DNA of 64,000 bases, taken from the NCBI RefSeq assembly GCF_000506985.1, contig NZ_KI650979.1, positions 372,001-436,000 of the forward strand, in the 5' to 3' direction. This DNA is from Advenella kashmirensis W13003 (GTDB lineage Bacteria > Pseudomonadota > Gammaproteobacteria > Burkholderiales > Burkholderiaceae_B). Under the pieces are notes generated by a model. The model had not been told where the DNA came from. It worked only from the letters and a program-made list of their open reading frames with translations, and did not search any database. Made by a program: the position numbers and the translations under genes. Below, piece after piece: positions 17,856 to 26,226 of this stretch (position 1 is its first letter; the number at the start of each line of letters is the position of its first letter).

Positions 17856-18280
17856 GGGTAATTACTCTTGGCATGAGCGGAATCTACACCTACAAAAATG
17901 TATGTGCGCCAAACTCGTGGGGGACTCATTTTAAATAGACTAGCTTGATTCTACTATACAAGAGCGGTCTGATTACGAATTAAGGTAGAAGGCGAAGGAG
18001 GATGCTGATATCAATAAACCGCGTCTGAAGCTAACCCAATCGTCGGACATTCTTGCTATAAAAAGTCGAGAAAATCGATTTCGCTTTGGACGTTCGGTGC
18101 CCCCAAAATATTTTTTTATTTACTGGATATCCAGGAATATGCTGCAATGCTTCGGCCCTGCTACTTAGACACTCCCTCGTCGCCAAATAGGTGGGTCGTT
18201 GCGAGCATTATCCAAAATCTCTAAATTTTTCATTCGAATCGCTGTAACATATCGTATAACTACGTATATGGACGGCAACC
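17856..18280. other. 425-bp intergenic region before the defence island
   Basis: No convincing gene in six frames. It is AT-rich and carries the promoters of the LysR gene (leftward) and the MazG-like gene (rightward). There is a perfect 12-bp palindrome CTGGATATCCAG at 18123-18134 directly after a T-rich run. A TATAAC-like -10 box lies at about 18254. It marks the point where composition shifts from GC-rich catabolic genes to the AT-rich island, but I see no integrase or tRNA gene here. Confidence 0.4.
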
Positions 18281-18679
18281 GTGAATGCACAAACAGAAAA
18301 TTCATCGTCTACACCGCTTGTCAGCATCGCACCTTTAATCAAGGTGTTGGATCAGTTCTCGGCTGACCGCGACTGGGAACAGTTCCACTCGCCAAAAAAC
18401 CTGGTTATGGCCTTAACAGGAGAGGTCGGAGAATTAGCAGAAATTTTCCAATGGATGACAGAAGCTCAATCCCGGGAAGCGCATACCGACCCAAAGATTG
18501 CCCAGGCGATTGATGATGAGTTGGCTGACGTCTTTCTTTACCTTGCCCGTTTGGCGTCTGTTTTAAATGTAGACATGGATGCGGCCATCAAACAAAAGCT
18601 TCTGAAGAACGCAGAAAAGTACCCAGCACAAATGGTTTGGGGCTCAAGCAAGAAATACACCGAACTTTTAAAAAAATAG
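18281..18679 (+). CDS. MazG-like nucleotide pyrophosphohydrolase (RS21-C6/dCTPase type)
   Basis: 132 residues of the all-alpha NTP pyrophosphohydrolase fold. The metal-binding signature is intact: GEVGELAEIFQW followed by DELADVFLYLARLA. Relatives hydrolyse dCTP and modified deoxynucleotides to monophosphates. It starts with GTG and has only a weak ribosome-binding site. It is followed 17 bp later by the nuclease/helicase gene. Placed in a defence island it could deplete or sanitise nucleotides during phage infection; that role is inference. Confidence 0.87.
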   Translation: MNAQTENSSSTPLVSIAPLIKVLDQFSADRDWEQFHSPKNLVMALTGEVGELAEIFQWMTEAQSREAHTDPKIAQAIDDELADVFLYLARLASVLNVDMDAAIKQKLLKNAEKYPAQMVWGSSKKYTELLKK

Positions 18680-18696
18680 CAATTCAGGGTATAGAA

Positions 18697-20559
18697 ATGA
18701 TCGTTTACGAAGCTGATAAAAAACAGTTCCTACATCACACTGATCACGATGATATTGAACACCTCATCCACACAAACTTTAAAGCAGTCACAGGGAAACG
18801 CGTAAACCAATCAGAGGTACGATCTTGGAGAGAATCGCTCGGATACGTAGCCCGCGTGCTACGAGACGATGACATCCCTAACGAAATGGGTATCGCAATA
18901 GAACTACATATCCCGCAGTCCTCCAAAAGGATCGATGTCACGTTGACCGGTCGAGATGCCGATGGAAACAAGAATGCAATCGTCATCGAACTCAAACAGT
19001 GGGAAAAAGCATCGGCTACCGAAAAAGACGGGATTGTCGTGACATACCTTGGCAAAGGTCAGCGGGAAGTCGTGCATCCGTCATATCAAGCCTGGTCCTA
19101 CGCTTCCTTGCTGGAAGGTTTCAATGAAGCTGTTTATAACGGTGGCATTTCCATCAAACCCTGCGCTTATTTGCATAATTACACCCGCGATGGTGTCATC
19201 GACGCCCAGCATTACTTGGGATACACGACCAAAGCGCCTCTATTCCTCAAAGGAGCGGAAGAACAGAAAAAGCTCCGGCAGTTTATCAAGACTCATGTCA
19301 AATACGGAGACAAAAAAGAGGTACTCTTCGAACTGGCCAATGGACGTATCAGGCCGTCTAAGGCATTGGCTGATTCCCTTAAAGGTTTACTCAAATCCCA
19401 GCCAGAATTCGTATTGATCGACGATCAAAAAGAAACATTCGAATCAACTTTGGCTGCAGTGAGAACCTCCGGACCGGCAACCCCCAGAGTTGTGATTATC
19501 GAAGGCGGCCCAGGAACGGGGAAAACAGTACTTGCAATAAACCTGTTAGTTCGACTGACAAGCATGGGCCTTCTTGGCCAATACGTGTCCAAAAACGCTG
19601 CCCCACGTGAAGTCTATCAATCGAAGTTAGTTGGGACGATTACCAAAACCCGATTTTCGAACATGTTCTCCGGCTCGGGACGGTTTATTGATGTCGATAA
19701 AAACACCTACGACTTTCTCATCGTCGACGAAGCCCACCGTTTGAACGAAAAAAGCGGCTTATATGGAAATTTAGGCGAGAACCAGGTCAAGGAATTGATC
19801 AACGCCTCAGCATGTACAGTTTTCCTCATTGACGAAGATCAACGTGTAACGCTGAGCGATATTGGCACAAAACAAGTAATTCGCGAACTGGCTACAGAAA
19901 AAGGCGCTGCGATCGAAGAGTACGAACTCGCATCTCAATTTCGGTGCAGCGGATCGGATGGGTATTTGGCTTGGCTCGATAACGCACTGGGAATCCGCCC
20001 TACTGCGAATCAAACGCTCAGCACCACCGAGTATGATTTTCGAATATTTGACACGCCAGAGGCGCTCCATACTGCGATAGAAGCAAAAAATATCCAAAAC
20101 AAGGCTCGCGTTGTCGCAGGCTATTGTTGGCCATGGCGAAGCAAGAAGAATCCTAAAGAAGACGACATCGTTATTGGTGAAAACTACCGCCGAAAATGGA
20201 ATCTCGACAAGGATGGCAGCCTATGGATCATAGCCCCCGAGTCTATAGAGCAAGTCGGATGTATTCATACTTGCCAAGGATTAGAGGTGGATTACATTGG
20301 CGTGATTATTGGACCTGATTTCATAGTGCGTGATGGACAAGTGGTTACATGCGCCGAAGAAAGAGATCGTCACGACAAGTCGATTCGAGGATACAAAACG
20401 AGGCTGAAAACTAACCCCGAAATAGTAAAAGCAGAGGTCGATTTGATTATCAAAAATACCTATAGAACGCTTATGACTCGTGGGATGAAAGGGTGTTATG
20501 TATATTGTACGGATGAAGAAACTGCTGTGTACTTTCGTGCAATGACCCATTCCATTTAA
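18697..20559 (+). CDS. nuclease-like domain fused to Schlafen-group-3-type (DUF2075) helicase
   Basis: 620 residues. The N-terminal part (about 60-120) has a PD-(D/E)XK-like pattern: an aspartate in RIDVTLTG and ELKQW about 20 residues on. From about 250 the DUF2075/SLFN-g3 helicase follows: Walker A GGPGTGKTVLA, Walker B FLIVDEAHRL, a QFRCSGSDGY segment, HTCQGLEVDYIGVIIG and a C-terminal NTYRTLMTRGMKG motif. Such proteins are predicted nucleic-acid-dependent ATPases linked with antiviral defence. I start at ATG 18697; the longer frame overlaps the MazG gene. Probably co-transcribed with MazG. Composition is AT-rich. Confidence 0.85.
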   Translation: MIVYEADKKQFLHHTDHDDIEHLIHTNFKAVTGKRVNQSEVRSWRESLGYVARVLRDDDIPNEMGIAIELHIPQSSKRIDVTLTGRDADGNKNAIVIELKQWEKASATEKDGIVVTYLGKGQREVVHPSYQAWSYASLLEGFNEAVYNGGISIKPCAYLHNYTRDGVIDAQHYLGYTTKAPLFLKGAEEQKKLRQFIKTHVKYGDKKEVLFELANGRIRPSKALADSLKGLLKSQPEFVLIDDQKETFESTLAAVRTSGPATPRVVIIEGGPGTGKTVLAINLLVRLTSMGLLGQYVSKNAAPREVYQSKLVGTITKTRFSNMFSGSGRFIDVDKNTYDFLIVDEAHRLNEKSGLYGNLGENQVKELINASACTVFLIDEDQRVTLSDIGTKQVIRELATEKGAAIEEYELASQFRCSGSDGYLAWLDNALGIRPTANQTLSTTEYDFRIFDTPEALHTAIEAKNIQNKARVVAGYCWPWRSKKNPKEDDIVIGENYRRKWNLDKDGSLWIIAPESIEQVGCIHTCQGLEVDYIGVIIGPDFIVRDGQVVTCAEERDRHDKSIRGYKTRLKTNPEIVKAEVDLIIKNTYRTLMTRGMKGCYVYCTDEETAVYFRAMTHSI

Positions 20560-20670
20560 ATCACCACGTTGTAGTAATAACGTAGTTATCCGTTTAATTT
20601 CCAGATATTTCCAAAGCGCAAAATGCCTCCCAAAGGCCAGCGCATGCAAATCTTTTCTCAGGGGTAAGCA

Positions 20671-21600
20671 ATGCAGTACTGGTGGGTAAATCAAAATCAA
20701 ACTTACGAGCACGAGGTCAGTGGTGGCTATCTATGGTCCCCTAAAACCAAAGCAAACGGGGCCCGTAACCATTTCTATGACACCATGACAAGAGTCGCGC
20801 CTGGAGACGTTATATTTTCCTTTTCTGACACGTATATTAAAGCTATTGGTATAGCTAGCGACACATACCAATCAGCCAGCAAGCCAAGTGAGTTTGGCAC
20901 GGCTGGCGCTAATTGGACAAACGAAGGTTGGTATGTACCAGTGAGTTTTAAGGAACTAGACAGTCCAATCCGTCCCAAGGACCATATGGACCGCTTAGCT
21001 CCCCTATTGCCGTCAAAATACTCTCCTCTTCAAGAAAATGGTAATGGTAACCAAGGGGTGTACCTCGCAGGAGTACCACATAATTTCGCACAAGAGTTGG
21101 TAATGCTACTGAATGGTCAAGTCCAATCCATTCGTGCGGATACGAGCTATACGTCAGAAGCCGACGACACTATTGCCATTGACGGGCTACTCCATGATGA
21201 AATGCTGCTCACCACGCAAAGAGCACAGTTAATTCAGGCCCGCATTGGCCAAGGCTTGTTCCGCTCACGTGTTGCAGCACTTGAACCCTGCTGTCGTATC
21301 ACCGGAATTATTGATTCCAGATTTCTTATAGCCAGCCATATCAAACCATGGTCAAAAAGCAATAATATCGAAAAGCTCGACGGTCACAACGGGTTGTTAC
21401 TAGCTCCGCACATTGACCGACTATTTGACAAAGGCTACATAACTTTCGAGAACGATGGTCAACTGCGGGTCAGCCGGAACTTACCGGCTGAGATATATCA
21501 AGCGTGGAATTTAACTGGGTTGATTGCCGCGAAACCGTTTGCTCGACAACAACAGAATTACATGGCCTATCACCGGTCTGTGGTATTCCAGGAAGCCTAA
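20671..21600 (+). CDS. EVE-like (PUA-type) domain fused to HNH endonuclease
   Basis: 309 residues. The first ~150 resemble an EVE/PUA-like reader of modified bases (YWWVNQNQTYEHE start, then APGDVIFSFSD and AIGIASD). The last ~100 contain an HNH_2-type nuclease: CCRITG, ASHIKPW with the catalytic histidine, NGLLLAPHIDRLFDKG and an ITF strand. EVE-HNH fusions are known as candidate modification-dependent restriction enzymes. An AGGGGT ribosome-binding site precedes the ATG. It lies 111 bp after the helicase gene on the same strand. It probably cleaves DNA with modified cytosine or similar bases; this is inferred from architecture. Confidence 0.82.
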   Translation: MQYWWVNQNQTYEHEVSGGYLWSPKTKANGARNHFYDTMTRVAPGDVIFSFSDTYIKAIGIASDTYQSASKPSEFGTAGANWTNEGWYVPVSFKELDSPIRPKDHMDRLAPLLPSKYSPLQENGNGNQGVYLAGVPHNFAQELVMLLNGQVQSIRADTSYTSEADDTIAIDGLLHDEMLLTTQRAQLIQARIGQGLFRSRVAALEPCCRITGIIDSRFLIASHIKPWSKSNNIEKLDGHNGLLLAPHIDRLFDKGYITFENDGQLRVSRNLPAEIYQAWNLTGLIAAKPFARQQQNYMAYHRSVVFQEA

Positions 21601-21671
21601 ACATTAGCCCCCAATAAGAGAGGCTCGACAGAGTTATCCGTCTCTGAACAAGCGGTTTTTATTCATCTAGG

Positions 21672-22193
21672 CTATTTTGCACCGTCCTTTATCATTCTTA
21701 AATAAGTTTTAAGCAGGGTTAAATCACCGCTGTTCTTGTCGCACTGCTTTTTCAATGATTCTACCGCGGAATGCTGGTTAACTGGCATTTCCGAAATATC
21801 CACGGCAGGACATTCGGAACTACGCTTCATAATACGGTTCAATATCGGATGATTATCCGTCCAACCTATGAGAATTTTACTTACACTCAGTTGATCAGCA
21901 GCCTCTTGTGGAATAGGAACTGGAGAATTTTTATCAACCATTTTTTTTGCCCACAATCTTATTTCGGAATCATCATCTCGTCTCGGCTCTCGCAAAATTT
22001 GAATTGCTATTTGCACATAATCTTTCTGAACAGTAGTATCAGTTGTGTATTTTTGTGTTACTAAGGCTGTATAGCCGCTAAACAAGGCAGCTAGAGCTGA
22101 GACGGAAATTGGAAGTATGTCCTTCCAAGTCAGTTTCCAATTTTTGACAGAGTATTTACTTCTTCTTTTAAAAATAGTTGCGTTGGGCTTCAT
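21672..22193 (-). CDS. small single-pass membrane protein of unknown function
   Basis: 173 residues: a short basic N-terminus, one membrane segment at about 27-48 (ILPISVSALAALFSGYTAL) and a hydrophilic cytoplasmic or periplasmic remainder with two cysteines. No family recognised. It is convergent with the EVE-HNH gene and AT-rich like the rest of the island, so it likely arrived with it. Single-TM effectors or sensors are common in defence loci, but nothing in the sequence proves such a role. Confidence 0.5.
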   Translation of the reverse strand: MKPNATIFKRRSKYSVKNWKLTWKDILPISVSALAALFSGYTALVTQKYTTDTTVQKDYVQIAIQILREPRRDDDSEIRLWAKKMVDKNSPVPIPQEAADQLSVSKILIGWTDNHPILNRIMKRSSECPAVDISEMPVNQHSAVESLKKQCDKNSGDLTLLKTYLRMIKDGAK

Positions 22194-22453
22194 TCGATTC
22201 GATGTGTGATGTTGGAAAAAATTAATTTATAACCTGTACGGCAATCAAATCAATTAGCAGCATCTATTTTTTTTGAATACTTTAGTTCCTATCCCCTACA
22301 AAAAGCCCATTTTCAGGTGCGCACCTATGTCAATAACACATACAGCCGATCATTCCTTCCCTCCGAATCGCCATCTGCATCCCTTCTACAAATGGCGACC
22401 CCTGAGACGCATTCTCCAGACTGTACGCCTTGTATTAACCAAGCATATTAAAA

Positions 22454-24643
22454 CTACGCATCCTGTAATTGCGGTTCGCTGGTTGCAAGATTTTGCACAG
22501 ACTGCTCATGAGCAATAAGTTTACGCTCCAGGTTGCCGATCGCCCGCAATGAGCGTGCCATATCGACAACTTCATCGTATACCGCAATACCGGATTGGCG
22601 GGCAAGTTCGATATAATCGCGCCGCATGCAATCGAGTGCCTCGGATCGATCGCTGCGCAAGGCCAAAACGAAATGAACCTGCGCACCCCGTTCCTTGCGA
22701 GTCTGTGTAATAACATCGATCAAATTCTGCAACGGGTTGCTTGTGCCGCGCCCGACAAAAGCGGCCAGATTCAAATGCATGGCAATGGCATCGGGACTGG
22801 CCTTCTCATATACGATATCCAGGATTTCTTTTGCAATAAATCCCTCCTTCTCCTGCAAACTCCGTACAGGCGTATCGATAGGGTTGGTCACACTCGTGCC
22901 TGGTGGAAAGCCAAGGGCCGTCAAGGCATTAACGACGTCTGGAGCAAACGGCGATACATCAAGGCCCGAGCGCGCAAAACTGTCAGCCCCCAAGACGCTG
23001 GAACCGCCCCCGTTGCCAAACAGCACCACGTTATTTGTCGGGGAGGTCGTTCTAAGCTCCAGGAACTGCAGCGCCAGCAACACATTGATAAATTCATCAA
23101 TCGTGTCGACAATCTCGACCAGCGTCTGCCTGGCCATGGCTTCCCATGCTTCCTGCCCGGACGCAAGTGCACCCGTATGCGATTGGGCGGCAAGCTGGCC
23201 CTGACTCGTAGCGCCCCCCCGGAGAATAACTACCGGCTTGGGATGAGAAGTGCTGCGCAACGCATCGAAAAACTCCCTGCCATTCTTGATGTCTTCTATA
23301 TACAGTCCAATTGCCTTGGTGGCCGGGTCGGCAAGGTAATACCGCAATAGCTCGACCGGCTTGACATCAAGACTGTTGCCTATCGTAGCCAAACCGCTGA
23401 ATCGCAGGCCCCGCCATTGTCCGCGCTTGATGATGTCGGTGGAAAGCCCTCCAGACTGTGAAACAACGCCGATGTTGCCAGGTTCAGCCGGCGCATCCTT
23501 GGGGAACGTCAATCCGCCGCGTGGTGAATAGGTACCCAGGCAATTGGGCCCCAGCAACCTGACCTTTGCCCTTCGCGCTGACTCCAGCAACGCATCTTGC
23601 TTGGCTTTGCCTTCCGTGCTCTCTTCAAATCCGGCGCTGATAATTTGAATGAAACGACACTTGCCTGGCGGAACGTCGATAGATGCGGCAATGCGTTCAG
23701 CTGCGATTGCGACATACGTGTAGTCAACATTCCGGGGAGTCTGCGCAAGACTGGGATAAGCCTTGAGCCCCTCTACCTCATCGGCCTTGGGATGTATCGG
23801 GTAAATCTCTCCTGAGAAACCGAATTCCTGCAAGCGCCGAATAAATGTATTGGCGATAGTGACATCTTTCGTTGAAGCGCCAAGCACAGCCACGGTCCCG
23901 GGTTCAAATAATGGCCGGAAATGCTGCAGTACTGATTCACCGGTCAAGTTTGCCGAAGCAGGCCGTGCTGCCTGAGTGTTTGCTTTCCCGATAAACCGGG
24001 CATCCACCGCGACCAAACGATCACCCGTGTGGATGAGCGGGTTAATATCGATTTCTTCGATGGTATCCTGGTGTGCCAGAAACAAACCGTCGGCCCCGCC
24101 GATTTTCATGAGGGCCTGCACGAGTATTTCCCTGTCATAAGCGGCAGCGCCACGAAAACCATCAAACAATTTTGCTGCTGCGAGCTCGTCGATCATACTA
24201 CGGGCATCGGCTTCGGATATTGGACACAGCCGAAACGTCACATCCTTTAAAAGCTCGATATAAATACCACCCAGGCCGAGCATGATCACGGGACCGAACA
24301 TTGGATCATTGTATCCTCCGATGGCAACTTCAAGTCCCGAGGGTATCATTTCTTCGACCAGCCAGCCTTCAACCCGCACTCCGGCAATAGCCGGCAGAGA
24401 ACGCATTCTGTCTATCGCTTCGGCCACTTCGCGCTCGTTGTTCAGGCCCACTGCGACACCGCCGGACTCTGATTTATGCAAAATATCCCGGGAAACGACT
24501 TTCACGACATAGGGAGCAACCAAGGTGGTCGCCCGATCTTGCGCTTCGTGCGCACTCTTGGCAACAAAGGATTGCGGCGTGTCGATGCCAAACGACGCAA
24601 GAAGTTCTTTTCCTGCCTTTTCATTCAAATTTATCGTGCTCAT
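22454..24643 (-). CDS. ADP-forming acetate/acyl-CoA ligase family protein
   Basis: 729 residues with the parts of ADP-forming acyl-CoA synthetases in beta-then-alpha order. An ATP-grasp domain comes first (about 1-220: PYVVKVVSRDILHKSE, GGVAVGL, MLGLGGIYIELLKD, IDINPLI), then a CoA-binding Rossmann domain (about 240-340: GTVAVLGASTKD) and a succinyl-CoA-ligase-like domain (GNIGVVSQSGGLS, and SHTGALASGQ with the phospho-accepting histidine). I start at 24643, where AGGAG precedes the ATG; the longer frame adds 37 atypical residues. It should activate an organic acid to its CoA ester. Third gene after the enolase-superfamily and carboxylase genes on this strand. Confidence 0.87.
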   Translation of the reverse strand: MSTINLNEKAGKELLASFGIDTPQSFVAKSAHEAQDRATTLVAPYVVKVVSRDILHKSESGGVAVGLNNEREVAEAIDRMRSLPAIAGVRVEGWLVEEMIPSGLEVAIGGYNDPMFGPVIMLGLGGIYIELLKDVTFRLCPISEADARSMIDELAAAKLFDGFRGAAAYDREILVQALMKIGGADGLFLAHQDTIEEIDINPLIHTGDRLVAVDARFIGKANTQAARPASANLTGESVLQHFRPLFEPGTVAVLGASTKDVTIANTFIRRLQEFGFSGEIYPIHPKADEVEGLKAYPSLAQTPRNVDYTYVAIAAERIAASIDVPPGKCRFIQIISAGFEESTEGKAKQDALLESARRAKVRLLGPNCLGTYSPRGGLTFPKDAPAEPGNIGVVSQSGGLSTDIIKRGQWRGLRFSGLATIGNSLDVKPVELLRYYLADPATKAIGLYIEDIKNGREFFDALRSTSHPKPVVILRGGATSQGQLAAQSHTGALASGQEAWEAMARQTLVEIVDTIDEFINVLLALQFLELRTTSPTNNVVLFGNGGGSSVLGADSFARSGLDVSPFAPDVVNALTALGFPPGTSVTNPIDTPVRSLQEKEGFIAKEILDIVYEKASPDAIAMHLNLAAFVGRGTSNPLQNLIDVITQTRKERGAQVHFVLALRSDRSEALDCMRRDYIELARQSGIAVYDEVVDMARSLRAIGNLERKLIAHEQSVQNLATSEPQLQDA

Positions 24644-24680
24644 GTGCGCCTGCTCCTGGAAAGATGGATTCTGATCGTAA

Positions 24681-26213
24681 TTAATGACTGGTAGGCCATG
24701 CGCGCATGTGTCTTTCACCCAAACCGCCCGTGAGCCTGCGCTGCTGGATATCAAGCATGCGAATCATGAATGCACGTGTTTCCTGCGGCTTGATCACATC
24801 ATGGGCCGAGAAAATCCGGGCCATGTCCCACACCTCCAAATCCTTGCGGATATTGGCCAGGGCATCGTCAAACCCCTCGTCCTGCGCGGTCTTGCCGTGT
24901 ACGATGGTGGTCGCAAAGACCGGATCCATGAAACTGACTTCAGCCATCGGCCAGGCAACCATGGTGTCATTGTGTGCGCCGCCGCCCATCGCGACATAAG
25001 CGCGGCCGTATGCCTTGCGGCAAAGCACGGTTATTTGGGGAACGGTCGTCAGGCAGGTCGCGTTCATGAAATTCATAATTTGGCCCGGTGCGCCTTTGCG
25101 TTCGGCTTCGGTTCCCACCACAAATCCCGGCGTATCCACGAAGCGCAGAATCGGTATATTGAAACTGTCGCAAAGCACCGTGAAGTCGATGGCCTTGCGG
25201 CACGCTTCGGCAGACAACGCACCGCCGCCAGTCAAAGGATTGTTCGCAATCACGCCCACGACACGCCCGTCCAATCGCGCCAGACTGGTAACCAATGACT
25301 TGCCAAAGCGGGGCTTGAGCTCAAAAATACTGTCCTTATCCAGGATAATTTCCAGGATTTTTTTCATGTTGTAGACCTGGGTGCGGCTCTCCGGCATGAT
25401 TTCGAGAATGGCATTCTGGTCTGAGGTTGATTCCTCCCCCGCCTTGGTACGAGGTGGCAGTTCCTTCGCATGCGAAGGCATGTATGACAGGAATTTTCTG
25501 ACTGCAAGCATTGCTTCTTCATCGGTATCCACGAAGTGATCGATCAAGCCGGTTTGTTCTGCATGCAAACGCCACCCGCCAAGCTCTTCCAAGTCAACCT
25601 TTTCACCGATTGCCATCGACACAAGCCTGGGACTTGAAACGGACATAATGGATCCCTTTTTCATCACGGCAAAATCAGAGCAACAACACAGCCATGCGGA
25701 AGAGCCGAAAGAAGTATTCAATGCCGCCGCTGCCCACGGCACATCCCGTATACGCCGAAACTGGCTTGTATCGTTGCCAAGCATCTGACCCATCCCCTTG
25801 GATCCCATCGCATCCGGCAAGCGGGCGCCGGTCGACTCTCCGATATGCACAAAAGGCATGCCACGCTCATTACATGTTTTTCGGATGTAACCCATTTTTT
25901 TGGAGTTTGTACCGCTGGTCGACGCGCCTTTTGTGGTGAAATCATTCACAACGACCCCGACGTCACGACCATCTATCAAGCCAAACCCGACGATTTTGCC
26001 ATCTCTGGGTGTTACATCCTTATCCTGTTCGATGACTGAGCTGCCTAAGAGCCCGATCTCAATAAAACTACCGCTATCAATCAATTTATCCAGCCTCTCT
26101 TGCGCATTCAAGTCTCCCGACTCCTTGCGTTTTTCGAGTTTCTTCTGGCCTCCCATCCGGGATGCGGCTATCCTTTTTTCGTCAAGCTTATTGAGTAATT
26201 CGCCATGCTTCAT
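24681..26213 (-). CDS. acyl-CoA carboxylase carboxyltransferase subunit (propionyl-/methylcrotonyl-CoA carboxylase beta type)
   Basis: 510 residues, the normal size of fused carboxyltransferase beta subunits. Landmarks: MGGQKKLEKRKESGDLNAQERLDKL, the N-terminal crotonase-like core with GESTGARLPD, and the C-terminal core with ITVLCRKAYGRAYVAMGGG. The start at 26213 removes 13 atypical residues of the longer open frame. It transfers carboxylate from biotin to an acyl-CoA. The matching biotin carboxylase and biotin carrier lie at 28301-29906 on the same strand, separated by a CitE-like gene of opposite strand. The acyl-CoA substrate is uncertain. Confidence 0.9.
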   Translation of the reverse strand: MKHGELLNKLDEKRIAASRMGGQKKLEKRKESGDLNAQERLDKLIDSGSFIEIGLLGSSVIEQDKDVTPRDGKIVGFGLIDGRDVGVVVNDFTTKGASTSGTNSKKMGYIRKTCNERGMPFVHIGESTGARLPDAMGSKGMGQMLGNDTSQFRRIRDVPWAAAALNTSFGSSAWLCCCSDFAVMKKGSIMSVSSPRLVSMAIGEKVDLEELGGWRLHAEQTGLIDHFVDTDEEAMLAVRKFLSYMPSHAKELPPRTKAGEESTSDQNAILEIMPESRTQVYNMKKILEIILDKDSIFELKPRFGKSLVTSLARLDGRVVGVIANNPLTGGGALSAEACRKAIDFTVLCDSFNIPILRFVDTPGFVVGTEAERKGAPGQIMNFMNATCLTTVPQITVLCRKAYGRAYVAMGGGAHNDTMVAWPMAEVSFMDPVFATTIVHGKTAQDEGFDDALANIRKDLEVWDMARIFSAHDVIKPQETRAFMIRMLDIQQRRLTGGLGERHMRAWPTSH

Positions 26214-26226
26214 GATTCTTTTTCCC

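Noticed and set aside
18228-18252. TTCGAATC-like string resembling a tRNA T-loop before the MazG gene
   Set aside because: No acceptor stem, D-arm or anticodon arm can be folded around it, so it is not a tRNA or an obvious attachment site.
22273-22518. 81-codon plus-strand frame between the defence island and the CoA ligase
   Set aside because: It runs into the coding part of the CoA ligase on the other strand and has no domain or ribosome-binding site.
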